A stretch of 64,000 bases of DNA, from contig NC_015957.1 in assembly GCF_000147815.2 (NCBI RefSeq), positions 5,518,001 through 5,582,000 of the forward strand, read 5' to 3'. The position numbers and the translations under genes were made by a program. Origin of the DNA: Streptomyces violaceusniger Tu 4113 (GTDB lineage: Bacteria; Actinomycetota; Actinomycetes; Streptomycetales; Streptomycetaceae). The notes under the pieces are model-generated. The model made no database searches, was not told where the DNA came from, and saw nothing but the letters and a program-made list of their open reading frames with translations. Below, one piece after another: positions 34,812-43,277 of the stretch. Every line of letters begins with the position of its first letter. The first letter of the stretch is position 1.

Positions 34812-35921
34812 TCAGGGCCGCAGCAGGATGCGGATGGGGTTGCCCTCCCGGTCACGCAGTCGGCGGATGGCCTCGTTCACGTCCTCCAGTGGCAGGATCG
34901 CGCTGACCGACCCGGAGATGTCCAGACGGCCCCGGGCGGTCAGCTCGACCAGGTCCTCCAGATGTTCCATGCGATACCCGGTGTGCCCGATCACGGTGTG
35001 GCGGTTGCGTACGAAGTGGAGTTCGGGACCGACGGACAGGGGGTCGGGAGAGATGCCGACGAGCACCAGGCGGCCCCGATGGCCGAGGGCACGCTCCGCC
35101 TGGGTGAAGGAGGGCGTACGGCCGACGCAGTCGAAGGCGACGTCCAGGCCCTTGCCCGCCGTGATCTCCTTCAGCCTGGCCCGGGCGTCCTGGTCCGTCG
35201 GGTCGAGCGCGAAGTCGGCGCCCAGGGCGAGGGCGCGTTCGCGTGCGGCGGGCAGGGGGTCGAGGGCGACGATCGGGGAGGCGCCGCAGATGCGGGTCAG
35301 CTGCACGAGGTGGGTGCCCAGGCCCCCCAGCCCCCAGATGCCCACGGATTCGGCGGACCGCAGCTGGGCGGTGTCGATGGCGCCGTACGGGGTGGACACG
35401 GCGTCGGCGAGCACGGCGGCGTGTTCCAGGGGTACGGAGTCGGGCACGGCGATGAGCGTGGTGGCGTCGGTCAGTACGTACTCGGCCCAGGCCCCGTCGT
35501 AGTGGAAGGCCATGACCTGGAGGTCCTCACAGGTGTTCGTGCCACCGCCGAACCGGCAGGCGGGACATGTGCCGCAGGCCTTTCCCGCGCCCAGGACCAC
35601 CCGGTCGCCCGCCTTCCAGTGCCCGGCGCCGTCGCCGACCGCCGCCACCACGCCCGACGCCTCGTGCCCGGGGGTGACCACCGGCAGCCGGGGTGCGATG
35701 TGGCCGTCGAGCTGGCTCAGGTCCGACTGGCAGATGCCGCACGCGGCCACCTTGACCACGACCTCGCCCGCTCCCGGCCGGGGCACGGGCACATCCTCAA
35801 CCGTGAGCGTGCCCGCTGCCGCATCGAACCGCGCCGCGCGCATCGTGGCCGGGAGGGCGTCCGCCACCGCGTCAGCCGTTGAGTGCGCGCCGGAGCGTAT
35901 CGGTCCTGCGTCCAAGGTCAT
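34812..35921 (-). CDS. Zinc-dependent alcohol dehydrogenase
   Basis: 369-residue medium-chain dehydrogenase. Catalytic zinc ligands are in CGICQSDLSQ and GHEASGVV, the structural zinc cysteines in CGTCPACRFGGGTNTC, and the NAD(P) Rossmann motif is GIWGLGGLGTHLVQ. The C-terminal block GHTGYRMEHLEDLVELTARG is typical of the family. ATG 35921 with AAAGGAAC upstream. It lies downstream of a TetR gene on the same strand. Oxidises a primary or secondary alcohol; substrate not predictable. Confidence 0.9.
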   Translation of the reverse strand: MTLDAGPIRSGAHSTADAVADALPATMRAARFDAAAGTLTVEDVPVPRPGAGEVVVKVAACGICQSDLSQLDGHIAPRLPVVTPGHEASGVVAAVGDGAGHWKAGDRVVLGAGKACGTCPACRFGGGTNTCEDLQVMAFHYDGAWAEYVLTDATTLIAVPDSVPLEHAAVLADAVSTPYGAIDTAQLRSAESVGIWGLGGLGTHLVQLTRICGASPIVALDPLPAARERALALGADFALDPTDQDARARLKEITAGKGLDVAFDCVGRTPSFTQAERALGHRGRLVLVGISPDPLSVGPELHFVRNRHTVIGHTGYRMEHLEDLVELTARGRLDISGSVSAILPLEDVNEAIRRLRDREGNPIRILLRP

Positions 35922-36048
35922 CCGTCGTTCCTTTCAGGTGCTTCGCCGGGTGGAGCGGCCACCGCGCCAATACGGGACGGCGAGTGATCATGATGCCGCA
36001 CGCAGTCTGCCGTATGTGGCGCACCCACCGGCAAGCTCTGAGACCCCG

Positions 36049-36696
36049 TCACCGCTGCGCGTCGCGCAGCAGAGTGTCAACGGTGCGGTCGACGAAGGTG
36101 GTGAGTTCCTGAGCGTCGTGGCGCCCGAAAGTGGAGGTCCACAGGGCGAAGCGGCCGAAGAGGGCGGACCACAGGAGGATCGCGGTCTGCTCGGCACCAT
36201 CCGGCCAGCGCAGCCCTTCCTGTTCACATGCCTCGATGGCATCGACCCACTGCCGCCACAGCAGGCGGGCCGGGTGGGTCTGGCCGGGCTCGCCGAAGCT
36301 GGACGAGTTATGACCGAACATCAGGCGGATGACACCGCGCTCGGTGCGGGCGAAGGTACAGAAGGCGTTCGCCTGGGCGCGGAGGCGTTCGCCGGCGTCG
36401 GCTCCGTGGTCGGCGGCCTGGGCGTCGGCGTCGCGCATGGCCGCGACGACACGTTGGTAGCCGTCCTCGGCGACGGCGCGCGCGAGCTGGTCCTTGTCGG
36501 CGAAGTGCAGATACACGCTCTGGGCGGCGATGCCGACTTCGCGTGCGACCTCCCGGAGGGACACCGGCAGCGGGTTTCCGGTGAGCTTCTGGTCGAGGAG
36601 CCGTGCCACGGCAGCCAGAATCTCCGCGCGCAGCCGGTCCCCCTGGCCGCGGGGATTGCGCCTACGGGTGGTGTCGGTGGCGGTGTCCTCGTTCAT
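36049..36696 (-). CDS. TetR-family regulator
   Basis: 215 residues. The HTH is near residues 40-75 (VSLREVAREVGIAAQSVYLHF), followed by a C-terminal domain with RGVIRLMFGHN and RWPDGAEQTAILLWSALFG, as in the TetR_C WHG subgroup. ATG 36696 (MNEDTATD) is chosen over ATG 36705, since GAGG lies just before it. The gene sits between a P450 gene (59 bp upstream) and the alcohol dehydrogenase, all on the minus strand, so it may control both. Confidence 0.9.
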   Translation of the reverse strand: MNEDTATDTTRRRNPRGQGDRLRAEILAAVARLLDQKLTGNPLPVSLREVAREVGIAAQSVYLHFADKDQLARAVAEDGYQRVVAAMRDADAQAADHGADAGERLRAQANAFCTFARTERGVIRLMFGHNSSSFGEPGQTHPARLLWRQWVDAIEACEQEGLRWPDGAEQTAILLWSALFGRFALWTSTFGRHDAQELTTFVDRTVDTLLRDAQR

Positions 36697-36755
36697 GCAC
36701 CTCATTCTGCGGTACCTCGATGGCCAGTCCTTCCGTCGTCAGGGGCCCGCCCGGC

Positions 36756-37991
36756 TCACCAGGTGACCGGAAGGGAGTTGAGGCCATAGACGATGGAGTT
36801 CTTCTTGAACGGCAGCTCGTCCTGGGCGATGGCGAGCCGCAGCCCGGGGATGCGCTCGAAGAGCCGCGGCCAGGCGACCTGCATCTCCACCCGCGCCAGG
36901 TTCTGGCCCAGGCACTGGTGGGAGCCGAATCCGAACGCCACGTGGCGACGGGCGTTGCGCGCGATGTCGAGCGTGTCCGCGGGACACTCGCCCTCGTTGG
37001 CGCCGAAGGCGCGGGGGTCCCGGTTTCCCGCGATCAGCGAGACGATGATCCCCTCGCCCTTGCGGACAAGCTGCCCGCCCACCTCGACGTCTTCAAGGGC
37101 CACACGCCGCGGATCGGTGGAGACAATGCTCCAGTAGCGCAGCATCTCCTCCGCGGCACTCGGGGCCAACTCGGGGCGGGCCCGCAGCCGGTCGCGCTGA
37201 TCGGGGTTGACCAGCAGCGCCACCGTGCCCAGGCTCAGCATGTTGGCGGTGGTCTCGTGCCCGGCGCCGACCAGGATCCCGACCAGAACGGGCATCATCT
37301 CGGGCGCGAACCCGTCCGGGCCGGTGTGGTGGGCCAGCAGCCGGCTGATCATGTCGTCCGAGGGCTCACGGCGTTTGCGCTCGACGAGCGCCTCGTAGTA
37401 CGCGAACGCCTCCCGCTGCGTACGGGCGCGCTCCTCGTGGCTGACGTCCAGGTCCGTCCCGGCGTTGGCGTGCCGCTCGAAGAGGTGGTGGTCCTCGTAA
37501 GGGACACCGAGGACGAGGCAGATGGCCCGGGAGGGCAGGGGCAGCGCGAAGTCCCGGATGAAGTCGGCCGGGCCGCCCTTGGCGAGCATGGCGTCGATCA
37601 ACTCGTCCGTGATCCGCAGCAGGCTCTCGCGCATCGCCTGCGTGCGCTTGACGCTGAACTCCTTGGTGAGCATCTGCCGGAGCCGGGCGTGCTCAGGGTC
37701 GTCCAGCCGCAGGAACAGACCGCCCTCGTGTTCGGGCTGGTTGGAGTGGACCAGCGGGAAGTCGGGGTTGCGCACATCGGCGCTGAAGGACGGACTGGAG
37801 AGAACGGCACGGATGTCCGCGTGCCGGGTGGCCAGCCAATGTGTGGAGCCGTCCCAGATGGTGACCTTGTGGAGACCGCCGGCTTCCCGGAACGCGGTGT
37901 GCTGCGGAGGTGCGCTGAACGGACACGTGCGCGGGGCGGGGAAGAACGGTGCTTCCTCGGTGGCAGCGGCCTCGGATGCGGTGGTCGTCAT
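36756..37991 (-). CDS. Cytochrome P450, CYP105-like
   Basis: 411 residues, the usual length for soluble actinomycete P450s. I-helix LVGAGHETTANML, K-helix EEMLRYW, haem loop FGFGSHQCLGQNLARVEMQ, and the ending LNSLPVTW are those of CYP105-type enzymes, which hydroxylate a wide range of xenobiotics and macrolides. ATG 37991 has AAGGAAGG; a longer upstream frame is unlikely. It heads the P450-TetR-ADH string. No ferredoxin gene is adjacent. Confidence 0.92.
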   Translation of the reverse strand: MTTTASEAAATEEAPFFPAPRTCPFSAPPQHTAFREAGGLHKVTIWDGSTHWLATRHADIRAVLSSPSFSADVRNPDFPLVHSNQPEHEGGLFLRLDDPEHARLRQMLTKEFSVKRTQAMRESLLRITDELIDAMLAKGGPADFIRDFALPLPSRAICLVLGVPYEDHHLFERHANAGTDLDVSHEERARTQREAFAYYEALVERKRREPSDDMISRLLAHHTGPDGFAPEMMPVLVGILVGAGHETTANMLSLGTVALLVNPDQRDRLRARPELAPSAAEEMLRYWSIVSTDPRRVALEDVEVGGQLVRKGEGIIVSLIAGNRDPRAFGANEGECPADTLDIARNARRHVAFGFGSHQCLGQNLARVEMQVAWPRLFERIPGLRLAIAQDELPFKKNSIVYGLNSLPVTW

Positions 37992-38237
37992 CTCGCCTTC
38001 CTTGCTGAGGAGTTGATGGCAGCCTGACATGCGTCACCTTACGAGTGTCTGGCTGAGCGAGGCAAGCACTGCCCGACCGTCAGAACATGGCCACCGGGAG
38101 GCCGACGGCGTGTACACCTCCCGGCGGTGGCCGGGGCCACCGCGCCAGCTCAACGGCGGGATCAGCCGCCACGTGGCAATCACACGGAGGTACCATCCAG
38201 CACCAACGTGGTGTGCGCCCAGATGAGGGAGCTTGTA

Positions 38238-38852
38238 GTGGACACTCCTGCCGATAAGACCAGCCTGAAATCCCAGTACGCGGCTCAGGTTGCCGCCGAT
38301 CTGGAACGCAACTCCGCCGAGCACGAGCGTCTCAGCTCCGAAATCGCCGCACTGCAACAGCAGTTGGCGGTGCTGGAAGGCAACCGGATGCTTCTGCTCA
38401 GCATGCGGGAGACTCTTGGTGACGACGCCGTGGGTGGCGCACCGGAGAATGGTGGCGTCAGCGACTCCGAGGATGATTCGTCCGCGACACGGGAATCCGC
38501 GGCGCTGCCTGCCACGCGCAAGCCCAGGAAGAAGGCCGACGCGACCAGCGGAAAGCGGAAGGGTACGGAGTCGGCCGACAGCCGCCCGAGCCGCAAGCCG
38601 GTGCGCGAAACGGGCGCGCCCACGCTTCGGGAGCTCGTGCGCGATGACCTCACCCAGCACGGCGAGCCCCGCTCCGCAGCCGAGATCACCGCCACTCTCA
38701 CCCAGGCTCTTCCGGAACGCGACATCAAGCCCACGGTGGTGCGCAGCACCCTCGAATCACTCGTCGCCAAGGGCCAAGCACACCGCACCAAGCAAAAGAA
38801 GTCCGTCTTCTATTCGACTGCCACCCCGGACGCCGACACCGTTCCGCACTGA
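38238..38852 (+). CDS. Coiled-coil, lysine-rich protein with winged-helix-like C-terminus
   Basis: 204 residues of unknown function. Residues 5-60 form a probable coiled coil (AEHERLSSEIAALQQQLAVL). The middle is Ser/Lys/Arg rich (TRKPRKKADATSGKRKGTE). The last 75 residues read like a small winged helix (TLRELVRDDLTQHGEPRSA, VRSTLESLVAKGQAHR). GTG 38238 with GAGGGAG six bases upstream is preferred over earlier starts. The layout suggests a nucleoid-associated or regulatory DNA-binding protein. It is divergent from the CYP105-like gene. Confidence 0.7.
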   Translation: MDTPADKTSLKSQYAAQVAADLERNSAEHERLSSEIAALQQQLAVLEGNRMLLLSMRETLGDDAVGGAPENGGVSDSEDDSSATRESAALPATRKPRKKADATSGKRKGTESADSRPSRKPVRETGAPTLRELVRDDLTQHGEPRSAAEITATLTQALPERDIKPTVVRSTLESLVAKGQAHRTKQKKSVFYSTATPDADTVPH

Positions 38853-38870
38853 CGCGCGCGCCTGCCACAT

Positions 38871-39535
38871 TCAGCGCGGATGACGGGCGCGGCGGCGCTC
38901 CCGGAGCAGCACCCGAGCGGTGGTCGGCAGCGGTGGACGGGCGGGTGCGCGAAGGACGCCGGGGCCCTTGGCGGCGGCTGCCGTGACCGTGAGCTGCTCG
39001 ATCTCGATCATGGCGCGGAACAGCGGGCGCCCCGCGGGCGGCGCGAGGCCGACCAGGCTCCGGTAGGTGGACAGGGACTGGCGGCCTGGCCGAGCAGGTG
39101 TGCCGGCAGGCTCCGGATTCCGGTGGCGTCCCGGGCGTTCTCCAGATCGACGCGGGTGACACCGTGCGCGTCGAGCGTCTCCCGCACCAGGTTCAGGCGC
39201 CCGTCGGCGAGGTCTTCGGACAGGTCGTTGACGAAGTCCAGGCGCTGGCTGCCGTCGATGTACACGCGGCATGCCTCGCGGTAGCCCACCGGGGTGTCCT
39301 CCCCGGCGATGAGGCCCGCGATCAGCATGAACGCCGGTAGCGCATACGCGTCGACGTAACGCTGATAGTCCGCTTCGGTGGCGAAGCCGGTGAACTCCAG
39401 CTCCAGTGGGGCCGCGTCGAGGAAGTCCTCGATCCGGTCGCGCAGCCCGGGGTGCGCGGAGATGGTGGGCAGCCGCGGCCGTTCGGCAGCATGCTCGCTT
39501 CCGCCACCGGCCAGGCCGTCACGCACCTCCTTCAC
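38871..39535 (-). pseudogene. Frameshifted, truncated squalene/phytoene synthase gene
   Basis: The minus strand encodes the C-terminal half of a trans-isoprenyl diphosphate synthase: ELEFTGFATEADYQRYVDAY, ACRVYIDGSQRLDFVNDLSE (second Asp-rich site) and ARDATGIRSLPAHLLGQA. Near 39080-39090 the frame shifts by one, after which RQSLSTYRSLVGLAPPAGRP and FRAMIEIEQL complete the family pattern to a TGA at 38871. The first 100 or so residues, including the first Asp-rich motif, are missing, and a TetR gene ends at that point. Truncation plus frameshift make it nonfunctional. Confidence 0.7.
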
Positions 39536-40161
39536 GTGCCTGGTGCCGCGGGCGCCAGCCGTGCCACCGGCGGGAGCGGTGAGTGCTGCGGGGAGGCGCG
39601 GAATGCCTGGATGACGAGCGCGGCGAAGCGCCGGGAAGCCGCGACCCGGGTGGCCTTCGATGTGGTGTGGATGCCCCTGTTGGCCATGAGCATGAGGATC
39701 AGGTCGTCCAGGACGAAGTCGGGGCGCAGATGACCGGCGTCCTTGGCTCGGTCGGCCAGTTCGGCGATCGACCTCAGCGCGTACGTACGCTCGGCGGCGA
39801 TGTCCATCGCGTCGGGGAAGGTCGACATGAAGGCTTCGGTGAAGCCTCGGCTACGGGCGTGCAGCTCACAGGTCTTCTCGATCACGAGACAGAAGCCGCG
39901 CCATGGATCCGGCTCGGCGAGCCCCTCGTCGACGAGGACGTGGCATGCGCGCATCTCGTCCGCGAAGGCTTCGGTGGCCAGCATCTGCTTGGTCGGGAAA
40001 CGACGGTACAGGGTGGCAGGGCCGACCCCGGCGTGCCGGGCGATCTCCCGCATCGGCACGTTCAGACCTTCGGTGGCGAACAGCGCGCGGGCCGCGTCGA
40101 GGATGCGCTCGCGGTTGTCCAGGGCGTCGGAGCGCAGGGTGTGAGGCAAACGGTCGGTCAC
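39532..40161 (-). CDS. TetR-family regulator of the quinone oxidoreductase
   Basis: 209 residues. HTH near residues 30-65 (VPMREIARHAGVGPATLYRRF) and a C-terminal domain with CELHARSRGFTEAF. GTG 40161 with a GAGAG site is used. It is divergent from the oxidoreductase at 40365, with a perfect 8-bp inverted repeat just upstream of its start. This regulator/oxidoreductase pair with its operator is a common streptomycete arrangement. Its stop overlaps the squalene-synthase remnant by four bases. Confidence 0.92.
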   Translation of the reverse strand: MTDRLPHTLRSDALDNRERILDAARALFATEGLNVPMREIARHAGVGPATLYRRFPTKQMLATEAFADEMRACHVLVDEGLAEPDPWRGFCLVIEKTCELHARSRGFTEAFMSTFPDAMDIAAERTYALRSIAELADRAKDAGHLRPDFVLDDLILMLMANRGIHTTSKATRVAASRRFAALVIQAFRASPQHSPLPPVARLAPAAPGT

Positions 40162-40178
40162 CGCTCTCACTTTAGCCA

Positions 40179-40198
40179 AACGGACGGGGGCGTCCGTT
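40179..40198. promoter_or_regulatory. Perfect TetR-type operator
   Basis: Arms AACGGACG and CGTCCGTT are exact reverse complements, separated by GGGG. The 20-bp site begins 18 bp upstream of the TetR start and lies between the divergent TetR and oxidoreductase genes. It matches the size and symmetry of TetR dimer sites. Confidence 0.8.
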
Positions 40199-40364
40199 AG
40201 CGTCCGGAGGCATGGAAGCCCGGCGCTTCTCCGGGTGCGGCTCCTCGGCGCCGGGACCGGGTGGGCCGGTCCCGACCGGTCCCAGCCGGTCCCCATCGAT
40301 CCCGCCGACCCCAGGACCCGGCCGACCCCCAGAACCCGGCCGCCCCCAGAACAAGGAGACGACA

Positions 40365-41327
40365 TTGAAGGCAGTCGCGATCCAGGCGTTCGGACGCCCC
40401 GAAGGTCTGGCACTCATCGACCTCCCTGCCCCCACTCCCGCCGAGGGGCAGGTACTCATCGCCAATGAGGCGATCGGCGTCGGCGGCGTCGACGTCGTGA
40501 TCCGACGCGGTGTTCTCGCCGGCTACGGCTTCAAGGAAGGCCATGTCCCCGGCAGCGAGGTAGCGGGCATCGTGACCGCGGTCGGCGATGGCGTCGACAC
40601 ATCATGGGTCGGTCAGCGCGTATGGGCGTTCACCGGCGTGAGCGGCGGCTACGTGGAACAGGCGATTGCCTCGGTCGAGCACATCCTGCCCCTCCCCGCG
40701 AACCTGTCGCCTGTCGACGCGGTGACGCTCGGGAGCTCCGGAATGGTGGCCCACTTCGCCCTTGCCCATGCCCACTTCGCGCCTGGCGAGTCCGTACTGG
40801 TGCGCGGTGCGGCCGGCAGCATCGGCATCATGACGGTCCAGCTCGCGGCTCGTGGCGGTGCCGGCGCGGTGGCGGTCACGACGTCGTCGGCCGAGCGTGG
40901 TGACCGCCTGCGCAAGCTCGGCGCGACCCATGTGCTGGACCGCTCCGGCGAGGGTGGCGAGGACGCTCCCGAGGGCTACGACGTCATCATCGACATCGTC
41001 GCCGGTGCGGACATGCCGTCCTTCTTCGCCAAGCTCAACCCGAACGGTCGCATGGTGGCCGTCGGCATGGTCGGGGGCCAGCCGCCGGCGGACTTCGGCA
41101 TGACGATGATGGCGGCGTTCCGGAAGTCGATGTCCTTCGCCACCTTCAGCGCCGACACCGTGGCCGAAGCCGATCGACGTGCGGTGCGGACCGAGCAGTT
41201 CGCTGCCGCAAGCCGCGGCGAGCTGCCCATGGTGGTGCACGAGGTGCTGCCGCTCGAGGAAGCCGTGCCGGCACACCGGAAGATGGACGCCGGTGAGGTG
41301 TTCGGCAGGATCGTGCTGACACCGTGA
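40365..41327 (+). CDS. NADPH:quinone oxidoreductase / zinc-binding dehydrogenase family
   Basis: 320-residue MDR-superfamily reductase of the zeta-crystallin type. It lacks the zinc-site cysteines and has the nucleotide motif VLVRGAAGSIGIMTVQLAA. PGSEVAGIVTAVGDGV and ATHVLDRSGEGG fit the family. The start is TTG 40365 with AAGGAGA five bases upstream; longer readings run through a Pro-rich GC repeat with no site. Reduces quinones or alpha,beta-unsaturated carbonyls with NADPH. Predicted to be repressed by the divergent TetR protein. Confidence 0.9.
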   Translation: MKAVAIQAFGRPEGLALIDLPAPTPAEGQVLIANEAIGVGGVDVVIRRGVLAGYGFKEGHVPGSEVAGIVTAVGDGVDTSWVGQRVWAFTGVSGGYVEQAIASVEHILPLPANLSPVDAVTLGSSGMVAHFALAHAHFAPGESVLVRGAAGSIGIMTVQLAARGGAGAVAVTTSSAERGDRLRKLGATHVLDRSGEGGEDAPEGYDVIIDIVAGADMPSFFAKLNPNGRMVAVGMVGGQPPADFGMTMMAAFRKSMSFATFSADTVAEADRRAVRTEQFAAASRGELPMVVHEVLPLEEAVPAHRKMDAGEVFGRIVLTP

Positions 41328-41363
41328 TCGTGGCGGCCGTGGGGCCGTGACAGGGTACGTACC

Positions 41364-41380
41364 CCGGGGAACTTCCCCGG
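41364..41380. promoter_or_regulatory. 17-bp perfect palindrome upstream of a maleylpyruvate-isomerase-like gene
   Basis: CCGGGGAA and TTCCCCGG flank a single C, starting 37 bp after the oxidoreductase stop and ending 20 bp before the next start. It could be an operator or a short terminator stem; with a 1-nt centre a protein-binding site is likelier. Confidence 0.5.
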
Positions 41381-41399
41381 CTCGGTGCAGGGAGGGCGC

Positions 41400-42221
41400 G
41401 TGGAATCCGTGAGCGGGCAGGGCGACGGCGGCACGTGGCCCACGGGGCTGGATGAGGCGATACGCGCCACCGCGACCGACATCGCCACAACGCTGCGCGG
41501 CGCCCCCGACACCGGGGCTCCGGTGCCCGGGTCACAGTGGACGGTCGGGGAGGCGGCGGCGCATCTGGCGCAGGCCAACGAGCTGATGGCGCACCTCGCG
41601 GACGGGAAGACACGCAGCTACGGGGACGGCACGCCGCACGGGCTGGCGGAGGCCAACCAGCTCGCGCTCGCCGCGTTCGCCGAGCGCCGGGCCGAGCCGC
41701 TGGCCGCCATGATCGTGGAGCAGGCCGAGGCCTTCCTCCGGCCGGCGGCCCGGCCCTCGTCGCCCGGAGAACTGGTCACACCGATGGGCCCGATGAGCCT
41801 GGACGTACTGGGGTCGTATCTGCTGACCCATATGCTCGGCCACGGCTATGACCTCGCCCGTGCGCTGGGCCGCCCGCATATGCTCAACCGGTCCCGGGTC
41901 GAGCTGACCCTGCCGTTCCTGATCACGGCCATGCCACGGGTGGTCGACACCACGGCCACCGCCGGCCTCACCGCCCGCTTCACCATCCGCCTCAGGGGTG
42001 GCGCCCGCTTCGGCGCCACCTTCGCCGACGGGGCTGTCACCGTCACCCCGCACCCGCCGAGCCGCCCGGACTGCACCATCCTCACCGAGCCCGTCGCCTT
42101 CCTTCTGATGGCGCTGGGCCGCCTCGGCCCGTGGGGCGCCGCCGCCAGGGGCCACGTCCTCGCCTGGGGCCGTAAGCCCTGGCTCGCCCCACGGTTCCCC
42201 ACACTCTTCACCGCACCCTGA
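41400..42221 (+). CDS. Maleylpyruvate isomerase/DinB-family protein
   Basis: 273 residues. The N-terminal four-helix bundle has GSQWTVGEAAAHLAQANEL and LLTHMLGHGYDLARALGRP. These are the His-containing, metal- and mycothiol-binding blocks of the maleylpyruvate isomerase N-domain. The C-terminal part (ARFTIRLRGGARFGATFADG) is SCP2-like. Start GTG 41400 has GGGAGGG upstream. Such proteins are thought to use mycothiol; the substrate of this one is unknown. Confidence 0.8.
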   Translation: MESVSGQGDGGTWPTGLDEAIRATATDIATTLRGAPDTGAPVPGSQWTVGEAAAHLAQANELMAHLADGKTRSYGDGTPHGLAEANQLALAAFAERRAEPLAAMIVEQAEAFLRPAARPSSPGELVTPMGPMSLDVLGSYLLTHMLGHGYDLARALGRPHMLNRSRVELTLPFLITAMPRVVDTTATAGLTARFTIRLRGGARFGATFADGAVTVTPHPPSRPDCTILTEPVAFLLMALGRLGPWGAAARGHVLAWGRKPWLAPRFPTLFTAP

Positions 42222-42284
42222 TCCGGCCGGGGACCGGAGCGGACTGCACTGGGACTCGACAGCCTGTCGCGGGTGCCCGGTGGC

Positions 42285-42977
42285 TCAGGTGGCGCAGGCC
42301 GGATGGCCCCAGCCGTCGGAGTTCTTCATGATCGTCTCACCCTTGGCGTAGGGCGTGCCGCAGCGGCACCGGCCGGGGAACTTCGCCTTGATGGACGCCT
42401 TGGAGCGGGTGCCTGTCCCCCGCTGCGCCGCCGTCGTGCGCGGGCGCACCGTGCCACCCCGGCCCGCCGAGCGTGGCGCCGTTTGGGCCTCGGGCGGTGG
42501 CAGGGCGGAGCCGAGCGAGGTGCCCGCGGGCTGCTGGGTGCGGGCGGTGTGGCTGGCCGCCTGGTCGGCAGCCGCGTTGAACGGGTCACCGTCGACCTGG
42601 TGCGCCGGAACATAGACGAATTCCACCGTCCGGCCGCCCAGAAGCTCGTCGATACGCATCACGAGCTCGCGGTTGGCCACCGGTGATCCCGAGGAGGTCT
42701 TCCACCCCTTCTTCCGCCACCCGGGCAGCCATGTGGTGACCGCCTTCATCGCGTACTGCGAGTCCATGCGCACCTCCAGCGGCACGGCCGCGTCGGTGGA
42801 CTCCAACAGTCTTTGCAGCGCGGTGAGTTCGGCCACGTTGTTGGTCGCGGTGCCAAGCGGCCCGGCCTCCCAGCGCTCCAGCGCACCATCGGTGCCCGCG
42901 ATGACCCATGCCCAGGCCGCGGGCCCGGGGTTTCCCTTCGATGCCCCGTCACACGCGGCGATGATCTCTTCAGCCAT
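42285..42977 (-). CDS. rnhA: Ribonuclease HI with C-terminal Cys motif
   Basis: 230 residues. The RNase H core has all four acidic residues: DGASKGNPGPAAW (Asp), NNVAELTAL (Glu), VRMDSQYAM (Asp) and HQVDGDPFNAAADQAA (Asp). It cleaves RNA in RNA:DNA hybrids. After a Thr/Arg-rich linker, the last 35 residues form a likely zinc ribbon (GRCRCGTPYAKGE, GWGHPACA). ATG 42977 begins MAEEIIAACDGAS. Convergent with the preceding gene. The added Cys module is not part of minimal RNase HI and may aid nucleic-acid binding. Confidence 0.92.
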   Translation of the reverse strand: MAEEIIAACDGASKGNPGPAAWAWVIAGTDGALERWEAGPLGTATNNVAELTALQRLLESTDAAVPLEVRMDSQYAMKAVTTWLPGWRKKGWKTSSGSPVANRELVMRIDELLGGRTVEFVYVPAHQVDGDPFNAAADQAASHTARTQQPAGTSLGSALPPPEAQTAPRSAGRGGTVRPRTTAAQRGTGTRSKASIKAKFPGRCRCGTPYAKGETIMKNSDGWGHPACAT

Positions 42978-43277
42978 ACGTCGATACTGCCAGCACTCCG
43001 CATCCGGCACGGCGGAGACCTGGTCATCGACGGTCTGCCGTCCGTGGTGGTGGGCCGAGCCACCCACTCACGCCCCTCACACAAGCCGCGGTCGACGTCG
43101 GCCGGCCCTTCTCTCGACCACATGGCGTTCATCAGATCCGCGCCGAACAGGCACACCATGTACACGTGTTCGGGCTTCGCGCATGGGAATCTCCCAGAGC
43201 TTGTGCCTTGAACATCCGTACTCGCGGCGCCGGTTGGCGGTCCGGGTACTCATCTAGGAGAGGACACCCCCCACATC
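42978..43277. other. Intergenic region between rnhA and endonuclease I
   Basis: 300 bp holding both divergent promoters. No convincing open frame and no clear inverted repeat. TTGAAC at 43208-43213 could be a -35 for the endonuclease gene, but no good -10 follows. Confidence 0.5.

Noticed and set aside
34353..35882. 509-residue nucleotidyltransferase fusion
   Set aside because: After residue 150 it is only antisense to the ADH gene; treated as truncation.
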